From Adiantum capillus-veneris (Eukaryota > Streptophyta > Polypodiopsida > Polypodiales > Pteridaceae), in assembly GCA_014529385.2 (NCBI GenBank), contig CM043954.1, forward strand, positions 4,711,306-4,775,305: DNA of 64,000 nt, given 5' to 3'. The translations under genes were made by a program, and so were the position numbers. This document shows, piece by piece, positions 55,042-64,000 of the stretch; position 1 is the stretch's first letter, and every line of letters begins with the position of its first letter. Below the pieces are notes generated by a model. That model saw only the letters and a program-made list of their open reading frames with translations. It made no database searches and was not told the DNA's origin.

Positions 55042-56600
55042 TGATGGGGGCTTTTCACAAGCCAAGCTCCCATACCCCTCTTCTCTCGTCCCCACCCCAT
55101 GAAAACCCCCTCTTAGGGAGGGAGTGATAAAAGGCATTGGAAAAAGTAAGAAAAAAATAAAGTATGATTATGTAAATATATAAGAAAGGTAAAATAGGCC
55201 ACCTCATGCCTGTGGGGTAGCCCATCCCCACCTTGCCTCCTTTTTCTTCACTGTTGCCCCGCTGGGTGTCCCTTTTCCTCTCCTCCACTCAAAAGGTCAA
55301 CCCCCTCTCTCTTCCCCTTGTCCTTTCTCCTTTCTCTCTCCCCTCAAGCTACCCCACCTCTCACCAATAATGCATTATAACTCACCAATAATGCACCAAC
55401 TCACATGCAACTTACCCTATCTTCCAAAATAGTATACCCCACCCCCTCTTTCTCTCTCCTATCATATCCCATGACCCAAATACCCCCCTCTCTCTCTAAA
55501 GGGCGCCATGTCTCTTGTCTTGTAGCTAAATAACCTCCCCCACACTCACACACACTTAGTTTCACTGAAAAAGGTGCCCACAGACCCATCCCCACCCGGT
55601 GGTTACCCGATTTTTCTTGTGTTCACACACATATGCACACAGATTCACCTCTAAACACACTCCCCTCTCTCCCCTCTTGTAATTACTTTATTCTCCATGT
55701 CACCTCTCACTTTTTTTCATCAACCCATCTCTCTCTCTTAGTCTCTCTCTCATGAGACTGCTGTTCTGGCACATATACACACAGCCAGACAAGTGGGGCC
55801 CACAGTCACATGGCCTATGTATATAATGATTTCTTCATTTCTAAATTCTAGAATTTCTCCCCCCTCCTCCCCTATATAAAGAGGGGTCACCATCACACTA
55901 ATAACACACACAACATCACCAAAGAACACACTATGCACTGTGTGTGCCTAGTGCACACACACACACCCACACCATCACCATCACCATCACCGCATTCACC
56001 ATGCTTGTCTTGAGCATGACCTCTACACCCTTGGCTATGGAAGATGAAGGGCAACTAAATGAAGGATGATGGCCATAATCCTCGTGTGAGTCTTCGCCAT
56101 CAACTCCCACCTATCCGCCATGTGCTCTACCACTCTCTCCCTTCTCATTCCCCTAACCTATGCTCCCCATTTCATCTCCTAATTCTCTAAATAAAGCTTG
56201 AGGTTTTGTGAGTATGTTTTCTTGCAATGTTTTTCCCATGTGAGGTGTGCGGAATCGCCACCTAGTCTTGTGTTTTGGAGTGAGCTTGTGTATGTGTGAA
56301 GGGTGTGCGGATTCGCCATCCTTTTGTGGTGCCTAAGTACTAAGCCACTATACCCCCTCCCTCACTCTCTCTCTCTCTCTCTCTCTCACTTGATCTCATT
56401 CCCTTTTCTCTTCATCATTACTCCCAAGCATCCATCTCTCCTGGATGAAAACTTTGTTATGGTGGTGTGTTGTTTGCATCCTAGCCGCTGAAGCTAGGTG
56501 GTGCCCCCTGTTTGCTTTACCATGACAGGCTCAAGGCGCGCCATTCGGTCCCTAGTGTTTTAGAGGCCGTCGGGGTTCGGGGTTCGCTTTGCTCCCGTCA
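55042..56600 (+). repeat. 5' LTR of element T
   Basis: Starts TGATGGGGGC. The proposed end GCTCCCGTCA (56600) gives an imperfect terminal inverted repeat (TGATGGG/CCCGTCA). It has TATATAAA at 55873-55880, a CACCAT hexamer run (55968-55992), an AATAAA polyadenylation signal at about 56191 and a (CT)n tract near 56364. The 3' end rests on the primer-site match, because the other LTR is truncated. Confidence 0.75.
55873..55880 (+). promoter_or_regulatory. LTR TATA box of element T
   Basis: TATATAAA in the 5' LTR, conserved at 63453-63460 in the 3' LTR. Confidence 0.7.
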
Positions 56601-56602
56601 TT

Positions 56603-56620
56603 TGGTTCCCCCACTGAGGA
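56603..56620 (+). other. Probable primer binding site of element T
   Basis: TGGTTCCCCCACTGAGGA two bases after the proposed LTR end. The tRNA is not identified; the start with TGG and the position are the only support. Confidence 0.5.
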
Positions 56621-57458
56621 TCTTTTCATGAAACCCTTCAGTTTACAAGACTAAAACCCCTAAACTATATTGAATGGATGAATGGCTAGCAGGATTTGGT
56701 AATTGGACGACAGAATAAGAAGAGCTCCAAGCACAACTAGACGAACTCCTCATCTCCATCGAAGCTCGAGTGCCAGGCGTAACGGTAATCGGATTGCAGT
56801 GGGAGATTCAACCAACACACCAAACCCAGTGGATATACATAGGCCAAGTGCCAAGAAGAAGAAGGAGAAGGTCGAAACCATGTCCGTAACCTACAACCAA
56901 CCCACAACAACAAAATGGAAGGAGCTCTACAAAATAGAGAATCAACACTATTCTACTTTGAGAATCGGGTAACTCAAGTCACCGAGGTAATTATCATAGT
57001 CAGTTTTCAAGTCGCACCTGATGCTGCAGCACAGATAACGGAAGAATTGGCTTACACTCTCACTAGAGAAACTAGGCATCTACTGAGTTTGTTTCAGGAA
57101 AGAACACCACCCTCTCCCACAAGCTTGGACAGTGACTAAGAACCTCTAAGCTTCACATGAATCAGTACAACCTACCTCAAGACAGATCACACATACCAAC
57201 ACGTGTAGGCTCAATCAAGGTAATACTGGATTTGAAGGCTCACTACCAGCACGTCATTGACACCATGCCGGGTCGGGAGCGGTTTTTGGAGGTTCTGGCA
57301 TCAGATCAACCATTTGTCTTACCTTTGGTACAAGGCAATGTACCGTTTGAAGTTTTAATCTATGTCCTAGTATAAGAGGGTATACACGCCTCCTTGTAAA
57401 GAAGAAAAAAACTTTTGCAAGTTAAGTAGTGTGTCTTTCTAGCTCTCTCTCAGTAATC
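56621..57458 (+). other. Leader of element T with short upstream ORFs
   Basis: Two frames are open upstream of gag: 56703-56972 running into 56915-57139 in another frame (basic start, then QVAPDAAAQITEELAYTLTRE), and 57157-57375 (LKAHYQHVIDTMPGRERFLE). They read like protein but match nothing I know. They may be remnants of an upstream ORF in this lineage. Confidence 0.45.
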
Positions 57459-58661
57459 ATGGCAAGTGTAGCATTTCCAACATTTAAAGGAAAGAAGGGG
57501 GAGGATTTGGTAACAGACTTCCTAGATGACTTTGAAGTAGCATGTGTAGTGAGCAACAAAGATACGGATGAATCCCGGGTTAGAATCTTTAAGCATCTCA
57601 TGAAGCTAGAAGCTAGATCATGGTACAATGCACTTCCACAAGCAACCAAGGATGACTGGGAACCCTTAAAAACCGCTTTTAAGAGGTGCTTTGGGGGAGG
57701 TACCACTTCAGAAAAGTTATGGGACAAGTTGAGAGACTTGAAGCAGGACGGTCTTTTAGAATATGCCACCTATGAGTCCAAATTTGTGGATTTGTGGGAA
57801 TGGTGGGTTGAGTCACTGGCTAGGGGGGAAGCTGCACCCGATTTCTTAAAAAAAGATCGGTTCACGCATGACTTATGGCCGCTTCTCAAGGAGAAGTTGA
57901 AAGGTAGATTCCCGGCTACGTACGAGTTAGCCGTTGAGATTGCTCGCCTTAAAGACAAGAAGCTACGAATGAAAGCCAAAGAAACCGATTCAACAGAATC
58001 AGGAACATCGCGTCGACCAGCAACTATGACAACCACCATTCCACCACCACCACCGGCTCTTGGGGTAAGAGATGAACAACAAGATATGTTGGCCCATATT
58101 ACTAACCAAATGCAGAATTTGTCTGTCCACTTAATACAACAAGGGAGGATTCAAGAAAGAGATCAAGACCCTGGAAGAGCACGACGACAAAACAGGGAGT
58201 ATCATTGCTACAACTGCGGAGAAGACGGTCACGGTATGTACTACTGTCCCAAACCACGACGAAACTATAATAGAGGAGGTAGGAGGAACCAATTGTCACC
58301 CCCTAGAGAAAGAACACCCCCACCCCGAGCACCACCCCCACCAACACAAATTCTACGTCGACCCCAGACACCACTACAAGCATCCATCCCACCTCTTCCA
58401 CCAGCCCCACCACCTGATCGCCCTGTAAACATCATAAGGCTAGAAGAGAAAGGAAAAGCCTTAGTAGTGGATCCACCCAGAGCAAAGGAGAGGGACAAGG
58501 GTAAGGAGAAGGTAACCTTTTTAGAACCACTTGAAGCCATGACTGTGAAAAGAGCTAGGAGGGAGAAAGCTACACAATCAGATGATGAGAGAAGCATGAG
58601 AGGAGAAACTAGCAAGAGGCCATCCAGGCCACGACGGAAATTGGGCATCACCGACTTCTAG
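57459..58661 (+). CDS. gag of element T
   Basis: 400 residues from ATG 57459 (MASVAFPTFKGKKGEDLV). Residues about 10-190 form a retrotransposon capsid domain (FLDDFEVACVV, RSWYNALPQATKDDWEPLK, TYESKFVDLWEWW, LKGRFPATYELAVEIARL). A zinc knuckle CYNCGEDGHGMYYC (CX2CX4HX4C) lies at about 250-263, followed by Arg/Pro-rich sequence and a Lys/Glu-rich tail. The frame is intact. Pol starts in another frame 34 bp downstream. Confidence 0.9.
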   Translation: MASVAFPTFKGKKGEDLVTDFLDDFEVACVVSNKDTDESRVRIFKHLMKLEARSWYNALPQATKDDWEPLKTAFKRCFGGGTTSEKLWDKLRDLKQDGLLEYATYESKFVDLWEWWVESLARGEAAPDFLKKDRFTHDLWPLLKEKLKGRFPATYELAVEIARLKDKKLRMKAKETDSTESGTSRRPATMTTTIPPPPPALGVRDEQQDMLAHITNQMQNLSVHLIQQGRIQERDQDPGRARRQNREYHCYNCGEDGHGMYYCPKPRRNYNRGGRRNQLSPPRERTPPPRAPPPPTQILRRPQTPLQASIPPLPPAPPPDRPVNIIRLEEKGKALVVDPPRAKERDKGKEKVTFLEPLEAMTVKRARREKATQSDDERSMRGETSKRPSRPRRKLGITDF

Positions 58662-58694
58662 CTAGGGGAAAGTTCTAAGCCCTATGATCTAACA

Positions 58695-61181
58695 TTGGAT
58701 GTGGCAGAGCAAGGACCGAAGATTACATGGCCACAGCTGCTACATCTTGCACCAAAAGTAAGGCGACAATGGTCTAAAATGGTAAGTACAAGACGCTCCA
58801 AAACAAAGGTAGCCGGAGCAATTTCGAGATGCAACATGGATGACATCCTTCCAATTGTCGACGTAAACATAAAAGGAAAGAGGGTTGGAAACACCTACAT
58901 TGATGGAGGTGTACAAATCTGTGTAATGAGCGAAGCTATGATGCTTCGATTAGGGCTCGAGGTTGACAGGCCTTCTCCATGCAAGGCAAAGATGGCAAAC
59001 AACGCAAAAGTAAAGTATGTGGGTGTGGCAAAACAGGACTGGGGTACTGGCCTTCTACGCATGACCGGTAAGAAAGGGGAGACAATCTACTACGACATGA
59101 GGATTGGCAAGCAGAAGCAAATAAATCTGGAAACATCGGCAGATGAAACCACTAGGGAATCTTCTAGTTCTGAGGAGGAGACCACATCCACCGACGAAAG
59201 TGACAGTTCCATTGATGTGATGGGTATCATTATGAAGGATCCACAAAGGGTAAGCATAACTGGTGATCCATCACCAAAAGGGCAACCCAATGAAGAAGAG
59301 AGCAAATCACCTGGCCTAGGAGGAAGTAGGTTGAAGGTTATGTTGTCTACGGAATTAACACTTGAGGAGAAAGATAGTTTTTTGCAAATGTTGATGGGAT
59401 TTCCTAACCTGTTCATTGACAACTATGAAAGAATCATAGGCATTACAGTGGTGGAACATCATATTAAGCTAAAGGAAGGGGTAAAACCAGTTGTGCAAAA
59501 GCTACGACGACTGGGGGTCATACAAGAAAAGGCACTCTTGACCGAGGTAAAGAAATTGCTAGAGGCTAGATTTATCTATCCTGTAGAAAACTCAAAATGG
59601 GTGTCACCCGTAGTGGTGACGCCTAAAAAGAATGGTAAGTGGAGGGTCTGTGTTGACTACAAACCACTAAATGCAGCTACAAAGAGAGACCACTTTCCTC
59701 TCCCTTTCTTGGATGAAATTCTGAATGAAGTAGCGGGTTTTGAATGCCTTACCGTCTATGATGGTTATTCTGGATACTTTCAAATATGCATAGCCTTGGA
59801 AGATCAGGTAAAAACCACTTTTATCACGCCATGGGATTGTTTTGCATATAGGGTTATGCCATTTGGTCTCACAAATGCACCTGCCACATTCCAAAGATAT
59901 GTCACATATGTTTTTCAACCGTTCTTTGGAACATCCATAAGAGTGTTCATTGATGATTTTTGTATATATAGCTTCCGTATTTCACATTTAGAAAAGGTAA
60001 CTGAAGGTTTGTCCATGTTGCAGATCCTAGGTGGGCAATTAAATGTGGATAAATGCCACATTGGGGAGAGTAAAGTCAGTCTACTAGGCCATGAAATTTC
60101 AGCAAAAGGTATCAACGCCGACCCAAGTAAGGTGTCCACACTCATAGCCCTACCTTCACCGACGAACGCACGCCAACTGGTCTCTTTTCTACAGAAGGTG
60201 AGGTACTTAAGTAGATTCATACATCTACTATCACAACTTGTTCTACCACTGCAACAACTCACTCAAAGATCAACTTTCACTTGGGACAAGGAAAGCGAAC
60301 ATCACTACAACAAGGTAAAGGAGGTCTTAGCCACTCTGCCAACTATCTCACCACCTAAGTGGGATGAAAAATTCTATGTCACCTCAAGTGTTGGTGATGA
60401 ATCATTGGGGGCTGTGCTACTCCAAAAGGATACGACGACATCTTTCATGAGGCCAATCTACTTCTCTAGTCGAATGATGACAGCAGGAGAGAAAGGTTTC
60501 ACCCATGTGGAACACTTAGTCCTAGCTCTTAGATTTGCAACTACAAAGTTTAGGTCATATTTGCTGCCTAAGCAATTTGTGATTCTAACCACGGATGAAA
60601 TATTTCCCTATGTTGTACAACACATGGATGTGTCTGCTAGAATTACTAAATGGCTAGTTCGTCTGCAAGAGTTTGACTACACGGTACAGGTAGAAAGAAC
60701 GACAAGGGCAAGTTTGGGGGGACTCATGACCTACCAAGTCTTTGAAAGAAAGGAGAAGCAATCTAAGGAAGGAGAAGTCCGATTACCTCTAGTACCACTG
60801 ATGGTAGAAGGAGCATACTCTCTCTACTTTGATGGAGCCTACAAGCGAGCGTCCGACAAAGCAGCTGCAGGCATAGTGGTCTTTGATGACAAAGGGACAA
60901 AGGTATTTTCGTTGGGCCAATTGTTAGATTCACATTCTAACAATGAAGCTGAGTATGCAGCACTAACCAAGGGTCTACAATGGTGGATCTCGCAAGGTGT
61001 ACAACGCCTTAATGTATTTGGGGATGCTCTACTTCTGGTAAGGCAAGTAAATGGAGCATGGACATGCAAGAATCCTAGTTTAAGGACTCACTTAAGTGGT
61101 GTAAAAACCTTGTTGGTAAGTTTGAAGAAGTTCAAATACAACATATCCCAAGGGCTCAAAACCAAGAAGCAGATGCCCTAG
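58695..61181 (+). CDS. pol of element T: protease, RT, connection RNase H, archaeal-type RNase H
   Basis: 828 codons; GTG/ATG near 58695-58698 is the frame limit. The protease has YIDGGVQICVMSEAMM (Asp near 70, D-G-G form). RT is at about 290-480: WVSPVVVTPKKNGKWRVCVD, YDGYSGYFQI, AYRVMPFGLTNAPATFQRY and FIDDFCIYS (catalytic box near 418). The first RNase H (about 545-670) has lost its first Asp (YVTSSVGDESLGAVL) and probably serves as a connection domain. The second RNase H starts near 708: LYFDGAYKRASDKAAAGIVV, NNEAEYAALTKGL, VFGDALLLVRQVNG. Its last motif (IPRAQNQEADALA, 61150-61185) lies in the next frame because of a one-base lesion near 61115. The dual RNase H is the hallmark of Tat elements. 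Confidence 0.9.
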   Translation: MDVAEQGPKITWPQLLHLAPKVRRQWSKMVSTRRSKTKVAGAISRCNMDDILPIVDVNIKGKRVGNTYIDGGVQICVMSEAMMLRLGLEVDRPSPCKAKMANNAKVKYVGVAKQDWGTGLLRMTGKKGETIYYDMRIGKQKQINLETSADETTRESSSSEEETTSTDESDSSIDVMGIIMKDPQRVSITGDPSPKGQPNEEESKSPGLGGSRLKVMLSTELTLEEKDSFLQMLMGFPNLFIDNYERIIGITVVEHHIKLKEGVKPVVQKLRRLGVIQEKALLTEVKKLLEARFIYPVENSKWVSPVVVTPKKNGKWRVCVDYKPLNAATKRDHFPLPFLDEILNEVAGFECLTVYDGYSGYFQICIALEDQVKTTFITPWDCFAYRVMPFGLTNAPATFQRYVTYVFQPFFGTSIRVFIDDFCIYSFRISHLEKVTEGLSMLQILGGQLNVDKCHIGESKVSLLGHEISAKGINADPSKVSTLIALPSPTNARQLVSFLQKVRYLSRFIHLLSQLVLPLQQLTQRSTFTWDKESEHHYNKVKEVLATLPTISPPKWDEKFYVTSSVGDESLGAVLLQKDTTTSFMRPIYFSSRMMTAGEKGFTHVEHLVLALRFATTKFRSYLLPKQFVILTTDEIFPYVVQHMDVSARITKWLVRLQEFDYTVQVERTTRASLGGLMTYQVFERKEKQSKEGEVRLPLVPLMVEGAYSLYFDGAYKRASDKAAAGIVVFDDKGTKVFSLGQLLDSHSNNEAEYAALTKGLQWWISQGVQRLNVFGDALLLVRQVNGAWTCKNPSLRTHLSGVKTLLVSLKKFKYNISQGLKTKKQMP

Positions 61182-61201
61182 CAAGTGAAAGACTACAGGA
61201 A

Positions 61202-62592
61202 GTGGTGGTTGGAGCAATAAAACTAAAGCTCCCTCTATTTCAAGGAAGTGATGCCTTGCCTGACATCATGCATTTTTTGGAAACAGGGGAATGCCCATCA
61301 GATTTAACAAAGGGACAGAAGCAATGGCTGACGCGGAAGGCCACACGGTATCGACTCATCAATGACGGTTTGTACAGTAAGGGTAAGGACCAAATACTCA
61401 GGAAGGTCCCTCTCTCTCAGGAAATCATAGGAATAATTGCTAGCTGTCACGACGGGGTTTGTGGTGGTCACTTTGCCCTAGACATAACAAGTAGGAAAAT
61501 CTTGCAGGCAGGCTTCATATGGCCTAGCCTCAACCGTGATGTACACCACTGGTGCAAAACATGTAAGTTGTGTCAAAAGGCCGGCACTAGGTCACTTATG
61601 CCTGAACCACAGACACCTATTCTCTCATATGGCCCATTTGAAAAATGGGGTATCGATGCCATTGGGCCATTACCTAGGGCCAACACAGGAAAATTCTACA
61701 TTATCATGGGGGTCGACTACATGACTAGATGGGCAGAGGCTACAGCCACCACTAGAATCACAGCGGTAGAGGTAGCTAAATTTATCTACAAGCACATATG
61801 CTGTAGGTTTGGCACACCTTTAGAGATCATCTCTGATAGAGGGCTAGGTTTCAGAGCAGACTTGGTAGGAGAATTAATGCAGAAACTGGGCATTACAAGG
61901 AGGCACTCTTCACCATATTACCCTCAATGTAATGGCCTAGTTGAAAAGGTAAATGAAATGGTTTCTAAAATTATTACCAAGTAGGTAAACAATCATCCTG
62001 GAGATTGGTAAAGTATCTACTACCAGCTTTATGGGCCTACAGAACTTCATTTCGTACATCCTTGGGATTCACACCGTATCATCTAGTATTTGGTGAGGAA
62101 GCAATCTTGCCCATTGAAGTGCAACTACAAAGTCTCAGAGTAATGACAAGCCAGCTTCAACAGCCCAACATGCATTTGAGAGATCACATCATCAACTTGG
62201 AAAGACTGCAGCTGGACAGAGAAGAAGCAATAAATTATTATGCAGCACAAACAGAGCATAGACGGCTTAGCTTTAACGAGCATCTCCGGAAAAAAGAATT
62301 GAAGAAAGGAATGTTGGTGCTCCGCTACGACAATCGCTTCGACAAGCGCAAGGATAAGAAACTCCTACTCCGATGGGAAGGTGCTTTCATCGTCAGAAAA
62401 AAGTATGCCAATGGAAGCTACCAGCTTATGGAGGCTGATGGAAAACTTCATAAAACCAGGGTAAATGGTTGGCGACTTAAACCTTATTTTCTTCGATTTG
62501 ACCAGGCTCCACCTATTGACATTCCAGATGAGGACACACCATCAGCCGCCACCTCCGACGATGATGATCAAACAGATGAGCTAGAGACATGA
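61202..62592 (+). pseudogene. Integrase of element T (stop and frameshift)
   Basis: The N-terminal zinc module is CHDGVCGGHFALD ... FIWPSLNRDVHHW ... CKTCKLCQKAG (61446-61580). The core is WGIDAIGPLPRAN, VDYMTRWAEA, IISDRGLGFRADL and YYPQCNGLVEKVNE, with D-D-E present and 35 residues between the second and third. A TAG at 61982-61984 and a one-base frameshift near 62006 separate the C-terminal part (62005-62592: LWAYRTSFRTSLGFTP, LPIEVQLQSLRV, LLLRWEGAFIVRKKYANGSY). The C-terminus is acidic (DDDDQTDELET) with no chromodomain. The 5' edge joins the second RNase H directly. Confidence 0.88.
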
Positions 62593-62600
62593 ATGCCTCT

Positions 62601-62620
62601 AGCCAAAAGGGGAGGGCTAA
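62601..62620 (+). other. Polypurine tract of element T
   Basis: AAAAGGGGAGGG followed by CTAA directly before TGATGGGGGC of the 3' LTR. Confidence 0.75.
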
Positions 62621-63753
62621 TGATGGGGGCTTTTCACAAGCCAAGCTCCCATACCCCTCTTCTCTCATCCCCACCCCATGAAAACCCCCTCTTAGGGAGG
62701 GAGTGATAAAAGGCATTGGAAAAAGTAAGAAAAAAATAAAGTATGATTATGTAAATATATAAGAAAGGTAAAATAGGCCACCTCATGCCTGCGGGGTAGC
62801 CCATCCCCACCTTGCCTCCTTTTTTCTTCACTGTTGCCCCGCCGGGTGTCCTTTTTCCTCTCCTCCACTCAAAAGGTCAACCCCCTCTCTCTTCCCCTTG
62901 TCTTTTATCCTTTCTCTCTCCCCTCAAGCTACCCCACCTCTCACCAATAATGCATTATAACTCACCAATAATGCACCAACTCAAATGCAACTTACCCTAT
63001 CTTCCAAAATAGTATACCCCACCCCCTCTTTCTCTCTCCTATCATATCCCATGACCCAAATACCCCCCTCTATCTCTAAAGGGCGCCATGTCTCTTGTCT
63101 TGTAGCTAAATAACCTCCCCCACACTCACACACACTCAGTTTCACTGAAAAAGGTGCCCACAGACCCATCCCCACCCGGTGGTTACCTGATTTTTCTTGT
63201 GTTCACACACATCTGCACACAGATTCACCTCTGAACACACTCCCCTCTCTCCCCTCTTGTAATTACTTTATTCTCCATGTCACCTCTCACTTTTTTTCAT
63301 CAACCCATCTCTCTCTCCTAGTCTCTCTCTCATGAGACTGCTGTTCTGACACATATACACACAGCCAGACAAGTGGGGCCCACAGTCACATGGCCTATGT
63401 AGATAATGATTTCTTCATTTCTAAATTCTAGAATTTCTCCCCCCTCCTCCCCTATATAAAGAGGGTTCACCATCACACTAACAACACACACAACATCACC
63501 AAAGAACACACTATGCACTGTGTGTGCCTAGTGCACACACACACACCCACACCATCACCAGCACCATCACCGCAATCACCATGCTTGTCTTGAGCATGAC
63601 CTCTACACCCTTGGCTATGGAAGATGAAGGGAAACTAAATGAAGGATGATGGCCATAATCCTCGTGCGAGTCTTCGCCATCAACTCCCACCTATCCGCCA
63701 TGTGCTCTACCACTCTCTCCCTTCTCATTCCCCTAACCTATGCTCCCCATTTC
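62621..63753 (+). repeat. 3' LTR of element T (interrupted)
   Basis: It matches the first 1.13 kb of the 5' LTR (through CTCCCCATTTC) and then changes abruptly to unrelated DNA. The missing 0.43 kb is presumably beyond the insertion that starts here. Confidence 0.88.
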
Positions 63754-63756
63754 CAA

Positions 63757-64000
63757 TGTTGATACTAGTCCGACCCCCCTCCTAATCACAAGGGGCAGAG
63801 TTCCTGGTTAAGGGCTCTTGAATCCATGTCTGCTGGTTAAGCGGTGGATACCCACGTCTACTGGTTAAGCGGTGGAACCCACGTCTTGCGTTCTATGCGG
63901 TGGGAATATCCACGTATGCTTGGTTAAGCGGTGGACATACCTACTTGTATGGGCAGCTAGGCGACAACGGGAGGAGTAAACTCTCACTAGAGGGGGGATT
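63757..64000 (+). repeat. Start of another, unidentified LTR-like insertion with short tandem motifs
   Basis: Begins TGTTGATACTAGTCCGACC, a TG start typical of an LTR, right after the break in the LTR of element T. It contains the motif GGTTAAGCGGTGGA three times (about 63834, 63862, 63922) and one degenerate copy, separated by CCACGTCT-like blocks. It is cut by the window end, so type and strand are uncertain. Confidence 0.5.

Larger units (their letters stand above)
55042..63753 (+). mobile_element. Tat-like Ty3/gypsy element T with dual RNase H
   Basis: 5' LTR 55042-56600, gag, pol and integrase in order, a polypurine tract and a 3' LTR from 62621 that breaks off at 63753 where another insertion begins. 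LTR differences by eye are about 21 in 1.13 kb (about 2%). The second, archaeal-type RNase H and the absence of a chromodomain place it in the Tat branch. Frameshifts near 61115 and 62005 and a stop at 61982 inactivate pol. The right target duplication is outside the window; the left flank is GGTAG. Confidence 0.88.

Overview
This 64 kb window reads as repeat-dense nuclear DNA from a large-genome land plant. I see no host gene, rRNA, tRNA or CRISPR. Nearly everything recognisable is an LTR retrotransposon or a relic of one. The Tat/Athila-type pol proteins with tRNA-Asp-like primer sites, and a Ty3 element whose RT and integrase motifs are unlike the usual angiosperm lineages, suggest a fern, other seed-free plant or gymnosperm rather than a grass or eudicot. 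That assignment is inference only.

Left part (1-16.09 kb) is old, broken DNA: a chromodomain Ty3/gypsy pol relic (1.5-3.13 kb, +); two diverged copies of an unassigned about 0.9 kb repeat (3.25-4.18 and 7.97-8.88 kb); a truncated minus-strand LTR-gag copy (4.18-7.80 kb) of the family seen intact at 37-49 kb; an LTR end with a tRNA-Met primer site at 11.82 kb; an inverted copy of that LTR end at 13.87-14.48 kb; and a small protease relic at 12.3-12.6 kb (-).

The centre (16.095-54.935 kb) is one giant minus-strand Tat/Ogre-like element, called G here, flanked by a perfect 5-bp duplication ATGAG. Two younger elements split it. The first is a plus-strand non-autonomous gag-protease element N (21.175-30.023 kb, duplication AGTGT, LTRs almost identical). 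The second is a plus-strand Ty3 element F (37.372-48.802 kb, duplication GCGT), which itself carries a 1.34 kb CACTA-ended DNA transposon at a TTAA site (44.082-45.419 kb). Without N and F, G is about 18.55 kb. Read 5'->3' on the minus strand its order is LTR, tRNA-Asp-like primer site, long leader, gag, protease, RT, RNase H, integrase with two zinc-finger modules, a second protease-like domain with W-x-P-K motifs, a 286-bp tandem array with 24-bp palindromes, a long coiled-coil ORF, and LTR.

Right part (55.042-63.753 kb) is a plus-strand Tat-like element T with gag, protease, RT, a degenerate first RNase H, a second archaeal-type RNase H and integrase. Its 3' LTR is cut by another insertion at about 63.755 kb that runs out of the window.

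The nesting order agrees with LTR divergence judged by eye: G about 6%, T about 2%, F about 1%, N about 0.2%. The most interesting biology is in G (post-integrase protease-like domain, coiled-coil ORF, phased palindromes), in N as a likely parasite of G-like helpers, in a candidate -1 frameshift site in F, and in the unusual termini of the small DNA transposon.
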